Shown here: one piece after another, positions 37,327 to 50,957 of the stretch | Layout of the letters: each line of letters begins with the position of its first letter | How positions within the stretch are numbered: position 1 is the first letter of the stretch | NCBI GenBank assembly: GCA_014529385.2 | Contig: CM043952.1 | Coordinates: forward strand, 152,446,057-152,510,056 | Reading direction: 5' to 3' | DNA length: 64,000 bases | DNA from: Adiantum capillus-veneris | Lineage: Eukaryota > Streptophyta > Polypodiopsida > Polypodiales > Pteridaceae | Notes under the pieces: model-generated | Seen by the model: only the letters and a program-made list of their open reading frames with translations | Told to the model about the DNA's origin: nothing | The model's database searches: none | Position numbers and translations under genes: made by a program

Positions 37327-39784
37327 ACACCTTGCACACAATACAATGCCTCTCTCATTAGGGCCAATTTGGATGAGAAAACGGCTGTGTAAGGATCTAA
37401 AATGGGGCAACATAAAAAAGACCATGAAGATCTTACCAAAACTATTCAATGTGGGTACTCATTGGATAGAGCTCATCAAATGCCAGCCATGGATGATTTG
37501 AGCACTGAATTTGGAGCTCATATGCAAAAGTTATGGCTAAAATAGTGCAAAATATTTCAAAAGCAAGTGAAGGAGATCTTGACAAGTGTACAAAAGTGCC
37601 ATACTTCTGGACATGTGGCTCCTCCATGACCCTTAGATCAAGAATAGAGAAATCCTAAACAGCCCTTATTTCATCCAAATTGGCCCTAATGATAGCCCAA
37701 GGTAATAGTCCGCACCCCTACCCACACAGAATCACACACACATGCACACTATCTGCCGACCTTCACAACACACACCGCCCTCGAGCAATCACGACTACCC
37801 ACCACATGAACACTTCAATACAATAAATCCATGAACAAACCCTCAGATCTCGACACCAATGGATGCCTAAAATTCCCCAACCTGTGAATGCACTCACACC
37901 GGGAGACGACACGCATCTCGACCACCCCAAAGATTTCGCTCACACAATCTCTTCCCCTCTCTCTTTGCAGACACACACACATACTATCCGGAGTCGCAAC
38001 TACCACGGATCTTCGGAAAAAGACAAGATAAAGAATAGATTGGAGCCAACCAACAACCGTAAGTTCACTTATGCGTTAAAACCTCGGAACAATGATGCAG
38101 GCTATCACCCGTGCACAATGTAGCATCCACGCTTCCTTCACCCTTACACAAAACCCTGGCGGTTCTTTCCATGCTTCCGAACTTGCCTTCCTGGGATCCT
38201 TTTGGTGGGTTCTTCTTTCCATAGACTACCCCAAGGCAGCCCTCCCCTTGCAATAATCAAAGGCCTCCCTTGTTTATGGTGGTGTTGCCCCTCAACAACA
38301 CCATCACCTGACTCCCTCGTCAACTGCACCAGGCCTCAGGCCCCCCTTCTCAAATGGCGGCTCTGCAGCCCCCGCCACCTTTTCCCTCTGGAGCGGCTCT
38401 CCCCGTCCTTGCTACGAGCCCTCCTTGTCCCTACTTGCCACAAGGCGGCCCACCTTGCTCCTCTCCGACTTCAACCAACCCGCCACCTCTGGCACCTTTT
38501 GCACATAGGGGCTCTGCATCATCCCTCCTCCATAGTCGGTTGGCCCTGCTTGCTCACCATCAAGGTTCCCTCCCCATGCAGCTCACGGCCCCCTTCTCCC
38601 GAGCGGCCCTTCTAGCAGGTGGGACCCCTTGTCCTGGCCCCTTCACCTCCCTAAGCTCTGCTCCGTGGTGCCATGGCGACCTCCCTCTAGGCATGCCACC
38701 CCGTGGCTCTCAGCCCCTACTGCAGATCCTCCCTACCTTTGCAAGGCGGCCCTTTGCTCTTCCTGTCCCTCCCTTGGTGGTCTCTCCAATCCCCTTCATA
38801 GATCACTGGACCGTGGCCACTTTCCTTCACCCCGTGAAGTCGTTCCCTCGAGTTAGACCTTGCCCTGACGGCCTCTCACAAGGCAATCCCCCTCCTTCTT
38901 TCCTGCATAACGAGCTGCCCCCTCACCACAGATGGCGACCCTGCTCACCTCCTCTAAGCTCAGCCCTCCCTTCCTCTGTGAACTGCGTGGCCCCCTTCTA
39001 AGCGCTTGCTGCTTCTGGCCTAGCCCAACTGGCGGGTCTCCAGAGCCTTCTCCATTCGGCAACCCACTCCCTTGCAGCGCTCTCTCCCCATGCAGCCCAA
39101 TAGATGGCGCACCTTTCTCCTGTCGACTGCAGCTTGCCCTCATATATATATTTTAAAGCATGGCAAGCTTTAAAGAAAAAACTTATCATGCGACTTAGCG
39201 GCCAATCCCACCGGATGCAACCCGCAGCCAATATCTGACCTTGCTTTGGAAGCTCGGGCCCCGAACCCTCTACCACTTGGATCAAAACGATCCCTTGGGT
39301 TTTCAAGCTAGGTTCACCTTGACTCTCTTTTGGACCAAGCCAATGGTCATGCTTATAGCTGGCCGCTCACTTCGACTTTGCGCACATGCCATAGCGCTAT
39401 CAAAATAAAGCTCCAAGTCTTTATGGCCGTAAATAAACAAGAATCGCTCCACAAGAATGGTCCCTGGGGGACAAGATCTTTGCCTAGAGAGGTGGTGATC
39501 GAGATGAGCGTTGCGCTCAAAATCCCATATCATCAACCTCATAGACCCTGTGTCTAGCACCCCCTGTGTCGTTCTCAATCTTGGGATATTACCATTTGCT
39601 TCTGTCACTTGTAATAGCAAAAAACCCTCGCAGCTTCTGCTAGCAAGTGCTCCATCCCTGTGTACCTGTTCCCTAGCACCATCAAATACTTGCCCAATGT
39701 ACCTGTCGCTTGCCTGCAAACCGCCATGCATGGACTTCTTGCACCTCCATGGGTCGACACAGTCGGGCTGTACCATCGTCTACA
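37327..39784 (-). repeat. RT1 right (5') LTR, main part
   Basis: It matches 13018-15156 (after the ATACA target site), including the GC-rich core, apart from the 338-bp MITE-like insert. It ends ...GTCTACA at 39784, followed by GAGCT (39785-39789). Confidence 0.85.
37355..37692. mobile_element. MITE-like element in the RT1 LTR
   Basis: A 22-bp perfect inverted repeat (ATTAGGGCCAATTTGGAT and complement) at 37355-37376 and 37671-37692 bounds 338 bp absent from the other LTR, which reads straight from CTCTCT to ATAGACC. There is no coding capacity. It is likely a short non-autonomous DNA transposon; the TSD is at most 2-3 bp and ambiguous. Confidence 0.8.
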
Positions 39785-42700
39785 GAGCTTGCACATCGAA
39801 GAGGTACAAAGTGAGGAAGAAGGAGGTGCATCGAAGAGGATAAAAATGACGGGCTTAGGTCCATCTTCTCCCTTAGGTCCATCTTCTCCCGCTCCTGACT
39901 TGCCACCTCGCATGGTGCTCCCCCACATTTGCATTTCCCCAAGAGATCTGTTTCTTCTCTTTGTGGATGTGTTGTAAAGACTGTGTAATTTTTGAACTCT
40001 TAAGAAGCTCCATTCGTGTAACTCTAATAGTAGCTATTGGCTTTATGCTTTCCTTCCCAATGTCTAGTGTGCTTAAAATAACATGTTCTTGCCATGTAGT
40101 GGGTTTTGTCCATGCCTTGTGTGGACCATATTGATAGTGAGCCGTATGTCTTGGCAAAATATGGACCATGGTTGAACAATATGTGATGCATTGAAATAAA
40201 ACTAAATGGTCGGTAGAGTACACTTTAAAATTTTGTTTTGTATACGTAGAATGCTAACCCACCGTGTAATGTGTGATATGTTGCCCACCCCACCCTGTAA
40301 GGTAAGCCTTCTTCCAATCCCAGCAAGGCTGCTTGAAATGATGTGAGCTTACTTTGGTCCCAAGAATGCTGCTCAACGTAGTGGAAATTTTTATCTAGTG
40401 ATTTCCACACGTTCGCCTTGTGATTTTGGATTGCCCCACCACCAGTATTGTCTTTAACCACTTTATGTAACTGTTTCCATTTGTTGAACATGTTTCTCTT
40501 TTCTTCTCTATCTGAATCTTTGAGGCTAAACCCAAGAAACCTTCTGGCTTTCACGTCGCATATCGATGCTTTCCTAGGTACCTTGTAACAACTTTGAGAC
40601 ATCTTAGGGCCCTCTTCGATTTTGACATTGCCTCCATGCAAACCAATGTCTAAGAGCACTCCCTATAATGCTTTGATCACTCTTTTTGACTCACTCTCTG
40701 GCTTTACTGTCCATGCAAAACCTATGTACAAATGAACCACCTTTTCAATTATTCGATAGAGTGCATGAAGTGTACAGACGTGAACACTAATCAGAGGAAT
40801 ATCAAGCACTGGCATAAAAGTTTTATCTTGAAGATGTCTGTTGGGAGCTCTATTCCATTGCACACTCTCAAGAGATTGTCATCAGCCATGCAATATAAGG
40901 ATGGATTTGCCACAGCTTCCTTGTGTGTTAAATTGTACATACACAAGTACTTAAGATTCTTTAGGTCACCTGCCATGTGCCATTCCACTGTATAGTCACC
41001 ATATCCTTCCACTGAAAGAACGACTCCATTTCTTTGTTCACTGATGATAGAAGGAATTTGGGTTTGACTGGAAACCCAATCGAGGATTTCAAAAATTTTC
41101 CTTATCAACGTGCAGTGAAAAATGAAAACACAAAATCAACAACCAAATAATCAATATTTTTGTTATTATAGAGTGAACGAAGTATACCTGAAATGATCCT
41201 AGAGTTAGAATGTTGTTTTTGGATTGCACGCTGAAGTATCGTGGATCCTCTTTTGTTATTGATGGATCCAGAGAACTATTCATGAGGATAATGGTGATTG
41301 TCTCCAGCTTCTTGTTCTTCAAGACCTCGCACTCGTCGAGCTTCAAAACAAACTTGAGAACCCAATCGCACTCCTCTCGAGATTGATGTCAAAGAAGTGA
41401 ACTACATACCTTTGCAATGCTTCAAGATTGTGCTCGTTAAACTGTACCTCTCTGCCGCCCTTGCCTAAGAACGTTGCTTCAATATGGAATGGTGACCCCA
41501 GTTTCTCAAACACCTCATCGTTTACGTGCCAGCGAGCAGTCTTTACATGTGATGGCTTTGGCAGCAATGATCCTCTCTGTAGTTTATTTTGAGACTTTTT
41601 AGCTAATGCTTTGAAGAGTGCCCTATATCCCATTTGCAAGATGCCACTCTCATCAAGTATTTCTTGCACTTTCATTGGTTCCAATTGATTCTCGTTCATG
41701 AAGGAGGTAAGGAGCCTCCCTTTCAACTTACAATTTTTTTTTATGAGTTATCATCTCTTCAACTACTTCTTTTGGAACTAAACGGCTATAATGCACTCCG
41801 GCATTGAAGCCTACATCGTTGAAGTCTGGATGTAGTAAAGACCTGCCAAAAAAGCACCATGTGTTATGATCATGTATAAAAAAGTGTATCCATTTCTTAG
41901 TGAAGCACATTGAAGATACAAAAGCAGAAACAAACTTTGAGTTACCTTAAAGCTCGTATTCGTTTTTTCAGGCCACCACTACCAATCTTCATGTTCTCAA
42001 TGTTGCACATATCTTGTTTTCTTTTCCGACTACTAAGCATGGTCTCTTTCTCTCGCAAACTTGTGATCTTCTTCTTAAGGCCTTGGATTGTCTCTTTGTT
42101 TGATGAAATCTTTTGAGAGCATGCTTCATTAAGTTTCTTTAGGTGCATGCTCTCCATCCCCAGGAAGTTTCTTTGCCTTTCCGCATTCAATCCTCTCATT
42201 TCCAAATGTTCGGTGTATCCCAATAGCCCATCCTTGCCATCACCTGTGAAATGTAAGAGATTAGTGATATTAGCAAAGGGAGGTGGTGGATTTGTCGTAA
42301 GATCCTTTGTATAAATAGACCCATCGGTCCACAAATCCGAATGATGTTCCTTGTTTGTCCTTCTAAGTTCTTTCTCCTGTTGAGATAAGAAAGACTCCCT
42401 CCTATGTTTTTGCAACAGTGCGTACTCTTACAATACATCAACATGAAGATGATGTGTGCTCTTTCTTTGGGTAAGTGTTAAAGATGAAGGCACTGAGGAT
42501 TGCAAGTTCAAATTGGTGTTTTCATCAGAAAAAGAAGTGTTTTCCATTCCTAGAGTTGATAGAGAAAAAGTGGCAGACACTCGAAACTCATGAAATATCT
42601 CAGGTTTTGGGAGGGAAGACCATATTCTCAAGTTTAGAGTTGATAGAGTTCATGTGGCTTATGTTTTTGGAGGGAACGCTTGTAAGTTAGCATTTCAAAT

Positions 42701-42906
42701 AATTAGTCATACGGTTAGTTGGATTCCTAACAAGAGAACGAAGGATAAGAATGATAAAGACGACGGCTATCTACCAAAGAATGTCATTTTGGCTTTTTTT
42801 GGCGCAAAACAGTATCACATAAAATGCACAATTTAACATTTTCTCTCTCTATGCCGACGTGGCACTTCTTATAGGACCCAAAAGTGAGTCCAACTTTCTC
42901 CTAATG
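39785..42906 (-). mobile_element. Element C, second segment
   Basis: It continues element C after RT1. The first about 60 bp finish the M-like frame (stop near 39843). The rest is a T-like pseudogene on the minus strand. The right end is probably CCTAATG at 42900-42906: read inward on the minus strand it begins CATTAGGA, like element B's terminus, with a recognisable but diverged continuation (TTTTGGGTCC against TTTGGAGGGCC). Confidence 0.75.
39900..42547 (-). pseudogene. Element C gene T (candidate transposase, broken)
   Basis: Collinear with element B gene T in blocks: 42547-41942 ends in the shared GGLKKRIRALR, 41836-41189 holds the KLDECEV block, 41108-40670 has WHMAGDLKNLKYLCMYN and VCTLHALYRIIEKVVHLYIGF, 40659-40225 has GLHGGNVKIE, and 40200-39900 has IWSTQGMDKTHYMAR. 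The Glu in B's QGMEKSH is Asp here. Stops (for example TAA near 42428) and frameshifts (near 41370) break it. Conservation of these blocks between diverged copies points to the functional core of the protein. Confidence 0.85.
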
Positions 42907-44700
42907 ATTTTGGCTTTAGGTCTCTGAAACAGTAGATATAAAGGAAATTTGAGATTTTGAGCTCCAAATTTGTTTAAACTTGGCTAGTGGGCTTAGCACA
43001 TCATGTACTTTGGATGTATGATGGCAAAATTGCAAATTTCTATCATTTTGGCCAAAAAGTAAATAATCACGATTATTAATTTTTCTACCAAAATCAACAT
43101 TTTTTGGCACAACTTGGTTCTAGGAATTGTATAGACGTTGTGTATGGGATATGGGGTGATTTGGATCAAGAAATGTGGTCCATAACTTAGAAATTGGCTT
43201 GCAAAGACTTCTTTGCATTTTTAATAATTTTCCAAGTTATATTTGATCATTTTGGCTCATACTTGATTTTTGGCAGGTATTAGGTGTGTACAAATGATAT
43301 ATGAGGTGATGATGCAATTTTCAAGCAAAAATAGTGCAAAAGTAAATAATCGCGATTATTTACAGCAGTCACATTTTTCTTGCAAAACTTAAATTTTTTG
43401 ACCTAAACACATTCTATACACCTAAAACAAGTCCTAAACTGAATATGGTAAAGTTTGGCCTTTCCGACATCACTTTGTGCTTTGTCGACTCTGAAATCAC
43501 CGATCTTTGTGACTATAGTGCCTGTTGCGTTGGTTAGTCATCTCTAAGACTATGGACTTCTCTGCAACATAGTTGTGAAACAGCTCATCCAATTTTGGCC
43601 TATTTGGAGCCAGTCTGACCTCGTATGTCAAAATTGACGCTTTGTAGCCTTCGAGATGTTTTCTGCTTTTTGAGGGCTTTGCTTGATTGATTTCACGGAA
43701 CCAATCATATACATTGTATATAAACCTCGTAGGCCAGTTGTCTATGGAGTCAGAACCAAGTTCCGACATCTACCAAAAACCTAGCTTTTCTACTGGGGAG
43801 CCCCTCGACCCTTGCCGAATGGTCAACTGATGATATAGAAAGGTTCTATTATGTTAGGGCATGCTACAGTTCAAATCTCATCCGATTTGGTTGAGCTGAC
43901 AGGCCGCTATGGTCAGTTTTTGGCCGTACAAAATAGATCATTGATGAGTAAATTAAAGAACTTACCCCTCATGTCTCGTGTGAGACGGCACTGAAAACGG
44001 TTGACTGTAGGCTCCAAAAAGTACGTGCGAAGAAGTTGAAATGCTCTCTCTCCAAGGGCAACAAGTGGAAATGAGGTGATTTTAGCCTACCTTGGGTGGG
44101 TATCTATACTCGAACTTCCCGAACCAATTTTTCCCAGATTCCCCTGTTAGTCCTACTAGGCCGCAAAATGTATGTTAGACTCAAAAATTTCCCTGATCGG
44201 ATTCCTGTAGCTCTTTCTGCAAGAATTTTGCAAAAGTAGGTTTGGCTACCTACTTTAGGCTTCCCGCTTCCATCTTCTGATTTCATTGAAAATTTTTGTG
44301 CTTGTCCGCCTTGTTGTTCTGATCACCACCATGTCTTCAGTTTTTCCATCTGAGCTCCTTTGCTATTTGTTATTAATTTTTGACCTGTTTATTGAAAAAA
44401 TCAAAGAAAATAACAAAATGATCTAAAAAAGAAAAGTGAAAATCCAATTATAAAAAAAATCCATTGAAAAACACAACTTTATTGTTTTTTGTTGGATTTC
44501 TCCATTTTTAAGTCTCAATATTAAGAAAAATGATAAAAAATAATTAAAAAATGACTATTTTTGATGATTTTCTGATAGTATATACACTATTTACACTCAT
44601 TGGGGAGATATCATCAGTTAAATTCCCTTGTTGATGATTTATAAGGGCATTACTAGGTAATTTTGCAAAAAATCAAATCTTAACATCAAATTTTTTCCTC
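42907..44700. other. AT-rich sequence without recognised genes
   Basis: No protein signature I can name. A 90-codon open frame at 43769-43497 (minus) has no recognised motif. Two near-identical palindromes around AATCGCGATT lie at 43059-43077 and 43342-43363. Part of this may be an LTR or non-coding end of RT4, but no matching partner was found. Confidence 0.5.
43342..43363. repeat. 22-bp perfect palindrome centred on AATCGCGATT
   Basis: Arms GTAAATAATCG and CGATTATTTAC. A one-base variant of the core occurs at 43059-43077 in a similar context (preceded by CAAAAAGT or CAAAAGT). Confidence 0.8.
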
Positions 44701-45566
44701 CCTCTTCAAACATTGCCCTTAATTACTTAGTGTCCTTCCACCCCTCCTAGATGGCGTACTCCGGGACGACTGTGGGCATGGGTGGAAGAGTCATGTCTAA
44801 GCATAGATTTGGTTGGCTCTACCATGCTTTGAGGATGAATGCAGTTCAAACCATTATGCTGTGCAAAAGTTGGGTCTCGAGTAATTAACTCAAGGGTTTC
44901 TGATGTCGAGGCTTGCTGATGTTGTCTGCCAAAGTGAAAATCTTGTAGCTTGTGTACTCTCTACTTGATTGTACCATCAGGATGCTTTACAACGCTGATC
45001 TCCAGGGATTTAGGTACTAGTAATGGCTGTTGTCGAGCTTCTTCTCACCATTGATAGCTTGGTTTGCTTGGTGCAAAATGGTGTGGTGGAGTCTTCTGAG
45101 GCTTAACTCTCCATTGCTTGATTGGTTTTACTGTTTGTGGAGAAGATAAGTGCTCTTTTCTCTTCCAAATCCATTTCATGTTAGGTTCCTTGCTCGGAGA
45201 AGCTTGTCTCTGTGTTTTGAGATTTGGAACCACCTTGGGTGCTGTCGATGATGTTTTGGGCACCCAGATTTAAATTGGTTTGTCCTTAAGCTATGCTTTC
45301 GATACCCAAATTTTATTGACTCCTTGCATGCTACCTATAGAATTTTCTTGTCAATAGGATGGAGAAGATTGATTACTTCGTGGTTTGGTCAGTTGATTGC
45401 TTCCTTTCCATTCCTCCTTGCTTGGTGCAATTGGAACAATGAGTTGCCCGCCTTTAGGCTCGGGGGGTTCACAATGTGTAAAACTACCATATCACGTGCG
45501 TTCAAGACATGTTTGTAAAACGCCTTATCTGTGAATTATGTTAAGAATATAATGTACCCTTTTCTT

Positions 45567-46060
45567 TTAAAATCTGTAAGTTTTTTTCAAATTTGAAAAA
45601 ACAATGCCCTTCTGTATATATATTTCTGTAAGTTTCAAGAACTTTAAATACCCTTCTGTTGAACTCACGTGATAGGTTACATTTTTATTAGGTGACCTCC
45701 CCGGGCCTTTAGGTGATAGCTTGAGCTGATTTGTATCCCAATTCGGTATTGCTTTGTATGTCCGCATCCAGGGAATTCCAAGGATCATTGTTTCATTCAT
45801 GTGTTCATCTCGTAAGCATATAAATTGATGAGGACATGAACATCCATGTGCTATCATGTTCAAGTTTACTACTCCCAATGTTGGTGTTGGGTTCTTGTTG
45901 CATCCTTTTATTGTCGCTATTATTGCCATAAATGACTGAGTTGTTTCTTTCTTGTACGTGGAATAACTGACTGCATTTACTCTAGCTCATGTATCAACCA
46001 AAGCATTTGTGCTACGATTGTTGAGCTGTACTTTGATGTAAAGGTCCATTCCATCTAGCC
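45567..46060 (-). pseudogene. RT4 retropepsin-like domain (broken)
   Basis: Minus strand reads ALVDT-stop-ARVNAVS near 45985, that is the LVDTGA active-site motif with Gly codon GGA turned to TGA. It is followed by an IL-GIPWMRTYKA segment typical of the protease C-terminal part. It lies downstream of the integrase, not upstream of RT. Confidence 0.7.
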
Positions 46061-46514
46061 ATTCATCATCTATTGACACTACATCTTTTGGAAATTCCCA
46101 TTGTCGGTCCTCTATATCCAGAGTGTTGATGGGAATCGGTATCTGTTGATTCTTGAGAGCAGCTTTCCGTTTGAGTACCCGAAGTCGAGCTTCCTCTTGG
46201 GCTTCATCAATAACTTGCCTTCATTTAATCCTCCTTTGCTTGGCTGCATGCATTCTTTCTAGCAATTCATTGGTTAGCGGCAAATTGTATTTCTTTAAAC
46301 GACATCCACTAATCCAATTAGCCATTGGTTCACCATCTAGGATGGATAGCTGAACTGCTCCACTTGGAGACACATGTTCAATGATAGACGATCCGATTTC
46401 CTCTTTCTTAAACTTAGGAATGTGTTGCTTAAGGGAATAAACTAAAACTAAGTCCCCTTTCTTGAAAAATTTTGTAATGAGATGGGAATCAAAAAACTGT
46501 TTTTGTTTTAGCTT

Positions 46515-47444
46515 TTATGCATAGATGTGAGCTACGACAGTTAGCCTTTGCTCATCTACCTTTTCTAGATCTTCAGATCTTTTTGATAATTCATGTCCAG
46601 TCCACTCAAGATCCTTAGCTACCCTTAGTGTCGACAATAGAAATTCTATTGGCAATATGGCATCAAGACCATAAACAAGGTTAAAGGGTGTAGCATTCAA
46701 AGCTATTTTGAATGAAACTCGATAAGCCCATAGAGCAGCATGGAGATTCATTTCCCAGTGTGTCCTTCCTGAACTAACCACTTTAGTCAATACCAAGATA
46801 AGAATTTTGTTCGTATGCTCAACTTGTTGGTTTGCTTGTGGGTGATAGGGAGCTGATTTGTTATGGATGACCATAAATTCATTAAGCAAATACTCAATTA
46901 CCCCATTGAGGAAATGAGTTCCCCGATCACTGACAATTTCTATTGGTAGTCCATATCTCATGAATACATACTCATATAATAATGCGGCACTAGTTCTGGA
47001 ATCATTATTTTGAGTTTCTTTAGCCTCGGCCCACTTGGTCAAATAGTCCATAGCTACAATGATATATTGAGCTTGGGTTCTATAAGCAGGTGGTTGTATT
47101 GGCCCAACAAAGTCTATACCCCATTTTGTGAAATCTCTAACCACCATCATTGGTCTTAAGGACATGCTATCTACACGTGTTGGCATTTTTTATTGTTGTT
47201 GACAAGCATCACACCTTCGAACATATTCTTTGGCATATGAAAAAAGTGTTGGTCACCATATGCCTACCATTAAGATTGCTCTTGCAGTGGTCTCACGAGA
47301 AAAGGGACCTCTAGCTAATCCAGCATGTGTTTGTTCTATAATCGGAATATATTTGTCTTCATTTGCACAAAGATGCAAATGTTGATCCTTACCTCTCTGA
47401 TACAATTGGTTTCCAATAAGAGCATATTTTCTTGTCAGTTTCAA
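46515..47444 (-). pseudogene. RT4 integrase
   Basis: 47444-47253 carries the H2C2-type region (YALIGNQLYQRGKDQ, THAGLARGPFS). 47186-46515 carries the catalytic core with Asp in KWGIDFVGPI, Asp in EIVSDRGTHF and Glu in NQQVEHTNK. The DDE residues are intact, but stops separate the two parts. Confidence 0.85.
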
Positions 47445-47689
47445 TTGCTCTTTGACGACATTTACTCATATCCTCAGGAAATATTTGGCTTGATAAGTAA
47501 GTAACTAGATAGTTACTCCACTAGGGAACATGAGACATTTGAAACAATGTTTTATGAGGTATGGGTGTTTGTTTTTTACATTGAGGAAAATCCTTTACAA
47601 AAGAGCGAACATCACTCCTCATAGTCGGCCAAAATGCTCCAAGAAAGTTGTATCCCAAAAAGACATCTAAGAAACTGTAAGCTTATTTT

Positions 47690-48360
47690 CATGCAACTTG
47701 TTCTAACACATGCTCAGTGATTGGAAGAGGAAAGTTGTCTCTAATGGTAGCTACATTCACTTTTTTGAGGTTGATACACACTCGTAATTTTCCATTCTTC
47801 TTGGGTACTACCACAATTAGAGACACCCATACTGTGTGTTCAATTTGGTAAATGAATTAGGCCTCCTTTAGTTTCTCAATCTCTTCTTTGATTTTCCTGG
47901 CAAATGTTTCATTATATGTGTATGGCCTTTGTCTACTTGGTTTCACATCATCTCTCATGGGTATGGTATGTTGACAAATTTTTGGATCAACACCCTTGAG
48001 ATCCATGTAAGACCAAGCAAAGATATCTCGGTATTCTTTTAGCAAGCTTAGCAAAAGCTCTTCTTCTTCCTGTGTTAGGTCATTTGCAATGTAGGTAGGC
48101 CTAGGTTCTTCCCCTGGTACAGTCAAGTCTATATTTTTTGCGTTCTCAGGCCTTTCAAAGGACTTGCCTTGTTTTTGTAGTTCTCTAACAGGTTGTTCGA
48201 CAATGATTTTTCGATCTTGGAGAGTATAATTTTTGTAATGGGATGGAACACTCATTACATCCTTACCATCCTCTTCTGTGGTTTCCATTTTGGTTGTATA
48301 TATCTCCTTTAAAGACCATATTAGGTAAAGTGGGAAAATCCCAATTCCCAGGTTAGACAA
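47690..48360 (-). pseudogene. RT4 reverse transcriptase N-terminal part (truncated)
   Basis: It has EYRDIFAWSYMDLKGVDP, RQRPYTYNETFARKIKEEIE, then, in pieces to 47690, VVVPKKNGKLRVCINLKKVN and PLPITEHVLEQVA. The palm with the catalytic Asp pair and RNase H are missing; the sequence jumps into unrelated coding scraps at about 47680. Confidence 0.8.
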
Positions 48361-48539
48361 CTTTCAATATATCATGTACAAAATATAGAGATTTTGTCAA
48401 AAATTTGAGTTTTCTTAAGGTCTCATTCCACTTTATGCACATACAATACACAATGAAAACAACTAAAATACCATGGTTTCAATCAACTGGATTATTAGGA
48501 GACGAGTATATTGCATCCATTATCGTTGTCTATGTTCTA

Positions 48540-50240
48540 ATGTCCTACCTACAACTTATTTCAACATGGAGAGCTTGGTTTCTAGGTCCACCACTTATCC
48601 AAGTTAATGTAAAAGTGACTCAAGGTTCACAACTTGTGAAAGCAAGGATCCATTGAGGAATACAATCCACTTGGCTATTTTTCCTTACTTTATTGCATGT
48701 GACATTCAAGCAAGGTCCACTTAATCTAGAACTTCTTAATTTGAGGCATGGAGCATACATAAAATATGTAGCATATGCTCTATTGCCTCATAGGAAGGTT
48801 GGTTTCAAGGTGCACTTATCCAGGCTAGCCTATCTTGGAGAAATGATGGAGCTTCCTTCTCTCCTTGTTTCAATGGAGACTAGCTTGGACAAGTGGTGGA
48901 CCTTTGCTTCTCTCTATGTTTCAATAGAGTCAGCTTGGAAAAGGGGTGACCTTGGAACAAAACCCTCATGTAAAACATATCATGGGTATTCCAAGTGATT
49001 AGAAAGATTACCATTTAAGATATAACCTTATAGGTTGGACAACTGGAGCCTAGCTTGGAGAAATGGTGGACCTTTGATTCTCTCCATGTTTCAATGGAGC
49101 CTATCTTAGAGAAATGGTGGAGCTTGCTTCTGTCCATGTTTCAATGGAGCCTAGCTTGGACAATTGGTGGACCTTTGATTCTCTCTATGTTTCAATAGAG
49201 TTAGCTTAGACACGTGGTGGATCTTCAAACTTAACCAACTACTATCAATGTTTCCTAGCTTGGACAAGTGGTGGAGTGTTTCTCCGCTCCATGTTTCAAT
49301 GAGCTTAGCTTGGACAAGTGTTGGACCTTAAAATAAAAATCCCATGTACAACATAGCATGGATTTTCTAGATTTCAATGGAGTCTAGCTTTAAAAAATGG
49401 TGGAGCTTTCCTTCATCCATGTTTCAATGAAACTAGCTTAAACAAGTGGTGGAACTTGCAACAAACCCCCCCATGTACAACATATCATTGGTTTTCTAAG
49501 TGATGGGAAGGAATACCATTCAAGATATAAACTTATAGCTTGGATAAGTAGTTGACCTTAAAACCAAATTCATCCTAATACAATGAAATACAGGTCAACT
49601 AATTCCTAAATCTTGAGACCAAACCTCCCATGCTATTAGAGATAATATATTGGATAAGTGGTGGACCTTCTATTATTTTCCCATGCCTAGTTTAGACAAC
49701 CGGTACACTTTGCAGCTCTAAAGTTTGGACGAGTGGTGGAGCCTTGTTTCTATCCATGTTTTAATGGATCCTATCTTGGACAAGTGGTGGACCTTGGAAA
49801 AAAGCTTCCATGTACAACATATATGAGGTTTTCCATGTTTTAATGGAACCTATCTTGGACAAATGGTGAAGCTTTCTTCTCTCCATGTTGATTTTGGAAC
49901 TACCTTAGACAAGTGGTGGAGCTTTGCTTTTATACTTTTCATAATACAATGAAGTATAGGTTGGTTACATGGTGAATCTTAAGGCCAAACCTCCCATTTT
50001 ACTAGAGATGATAGGTTGTACAAGTGGATCAACCTTATATCATTTCTCCATGACTATATTAGACAATTAGTAGACCTAGCATCTCTCTATGTTGTCTAGA
50101 GATGAGCTTGGACAAGTGATGGACCCTGCTTCTCTCTTCCCTTGTTTTACTAGTTTGAAGACTCAGTATATATACTTTCTTAGATCTAGCTTGAACAAGT
50201 GGTGGACCTTGTATCCACAATCTTAATCCATTACAAAAAA
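48540..50240. repeat. Satellite array, first block
   Basis: Dozens of copies of the motif GGACAAGTGGTGGACCTT alternate with CTCTCCATGTTTCAATGGAGCC and GAGTTAGCTTGGACAAGTGG units in a diverged, irregular order. No gene. Short open frames here change with each repeat. The block is more diverged than those at 52350-53756 and 62107-64000. Confidence 0.85.
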
Positions 50241-50957
50241 ATATATGAAAAAATAATATAGGAATCTTTTGGTTTGAAGGTCAAGCAATTAGGTTCCAAA
50301 TGCACATAATAATATATTTTCCACCCATAAGAAAAGAAAGTTAAATATGTTATCATACCAAATTGACAAACGTCCAAGAATTCTAGCTTTGCATCTTGTT
50401 AGATCTAAACCTTCATCAAGGTGACATGCATGTATACATCAACTTTCAAGCCATTCAAGAATACATGCACTTAGATTCCATAGTTTTCTTTTTAAAGTCT
50501 TTTAGGTTCTAAAACTCTTTCACATAAAGGATGTAATGATAAAATTCTTGAAGCAAACATTTGTGCCCAAGAAAAAGATCCCTCTCACATATTTAAAGTC
50601 CATGAATTCTATGATCCACACTTACAATTTTTATTTTGACATCAAACATCAATCCTCTCCTAGTTACAAATAAATGCAACCTCGATATGAATTGACAAAA
50701 AATGAATTTCTTTTACTATATGATCCAACATAGGCCCCAATCAAATAAAAATTGAGTCCCCAAAAATTTGGGTGCACTCTAGCAATACATCAGAGTCCCC
50801 TTACAATAGGATGCACTCCAATAGTACATTGAAGTCCCCTTAGAGTAGGGTGCACTCCATTGAAGTGTTCATAAAATTGACACACCTTTGTTTTTTTTTT
50901 TAAAAGACTATATCAAATTATACAAATGTTGAAAGATACACACTAGAATAAAGAAAG
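50241..50957. other. AT-rich stretch with a short tandem repeat
   Basis: No coding signal. At 50770-50860 a 39-bp unit (GGGTGCACTCTAGCAATAC...) occurs a little over two times. Confidence 0.6.

Larger units (their letters stand above)
45040..48360 (-). mobile_element. RT4: decayed Ty3/gypsy element with protease after integrase
   Basis: Minus-strand remnants in the order RT N-terminus (48360-47700), integrase zinc-binding and core (47444-46515), retropepsin-like (46060-45567), and a Trp/Lys-Pro-rich stretch (45263-45045). The order matches RT3. Most of RT and RNase H is deleted. LTRs were not identified; the 5' side meets satellite sequence after 48360. Confidence 0.75.
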
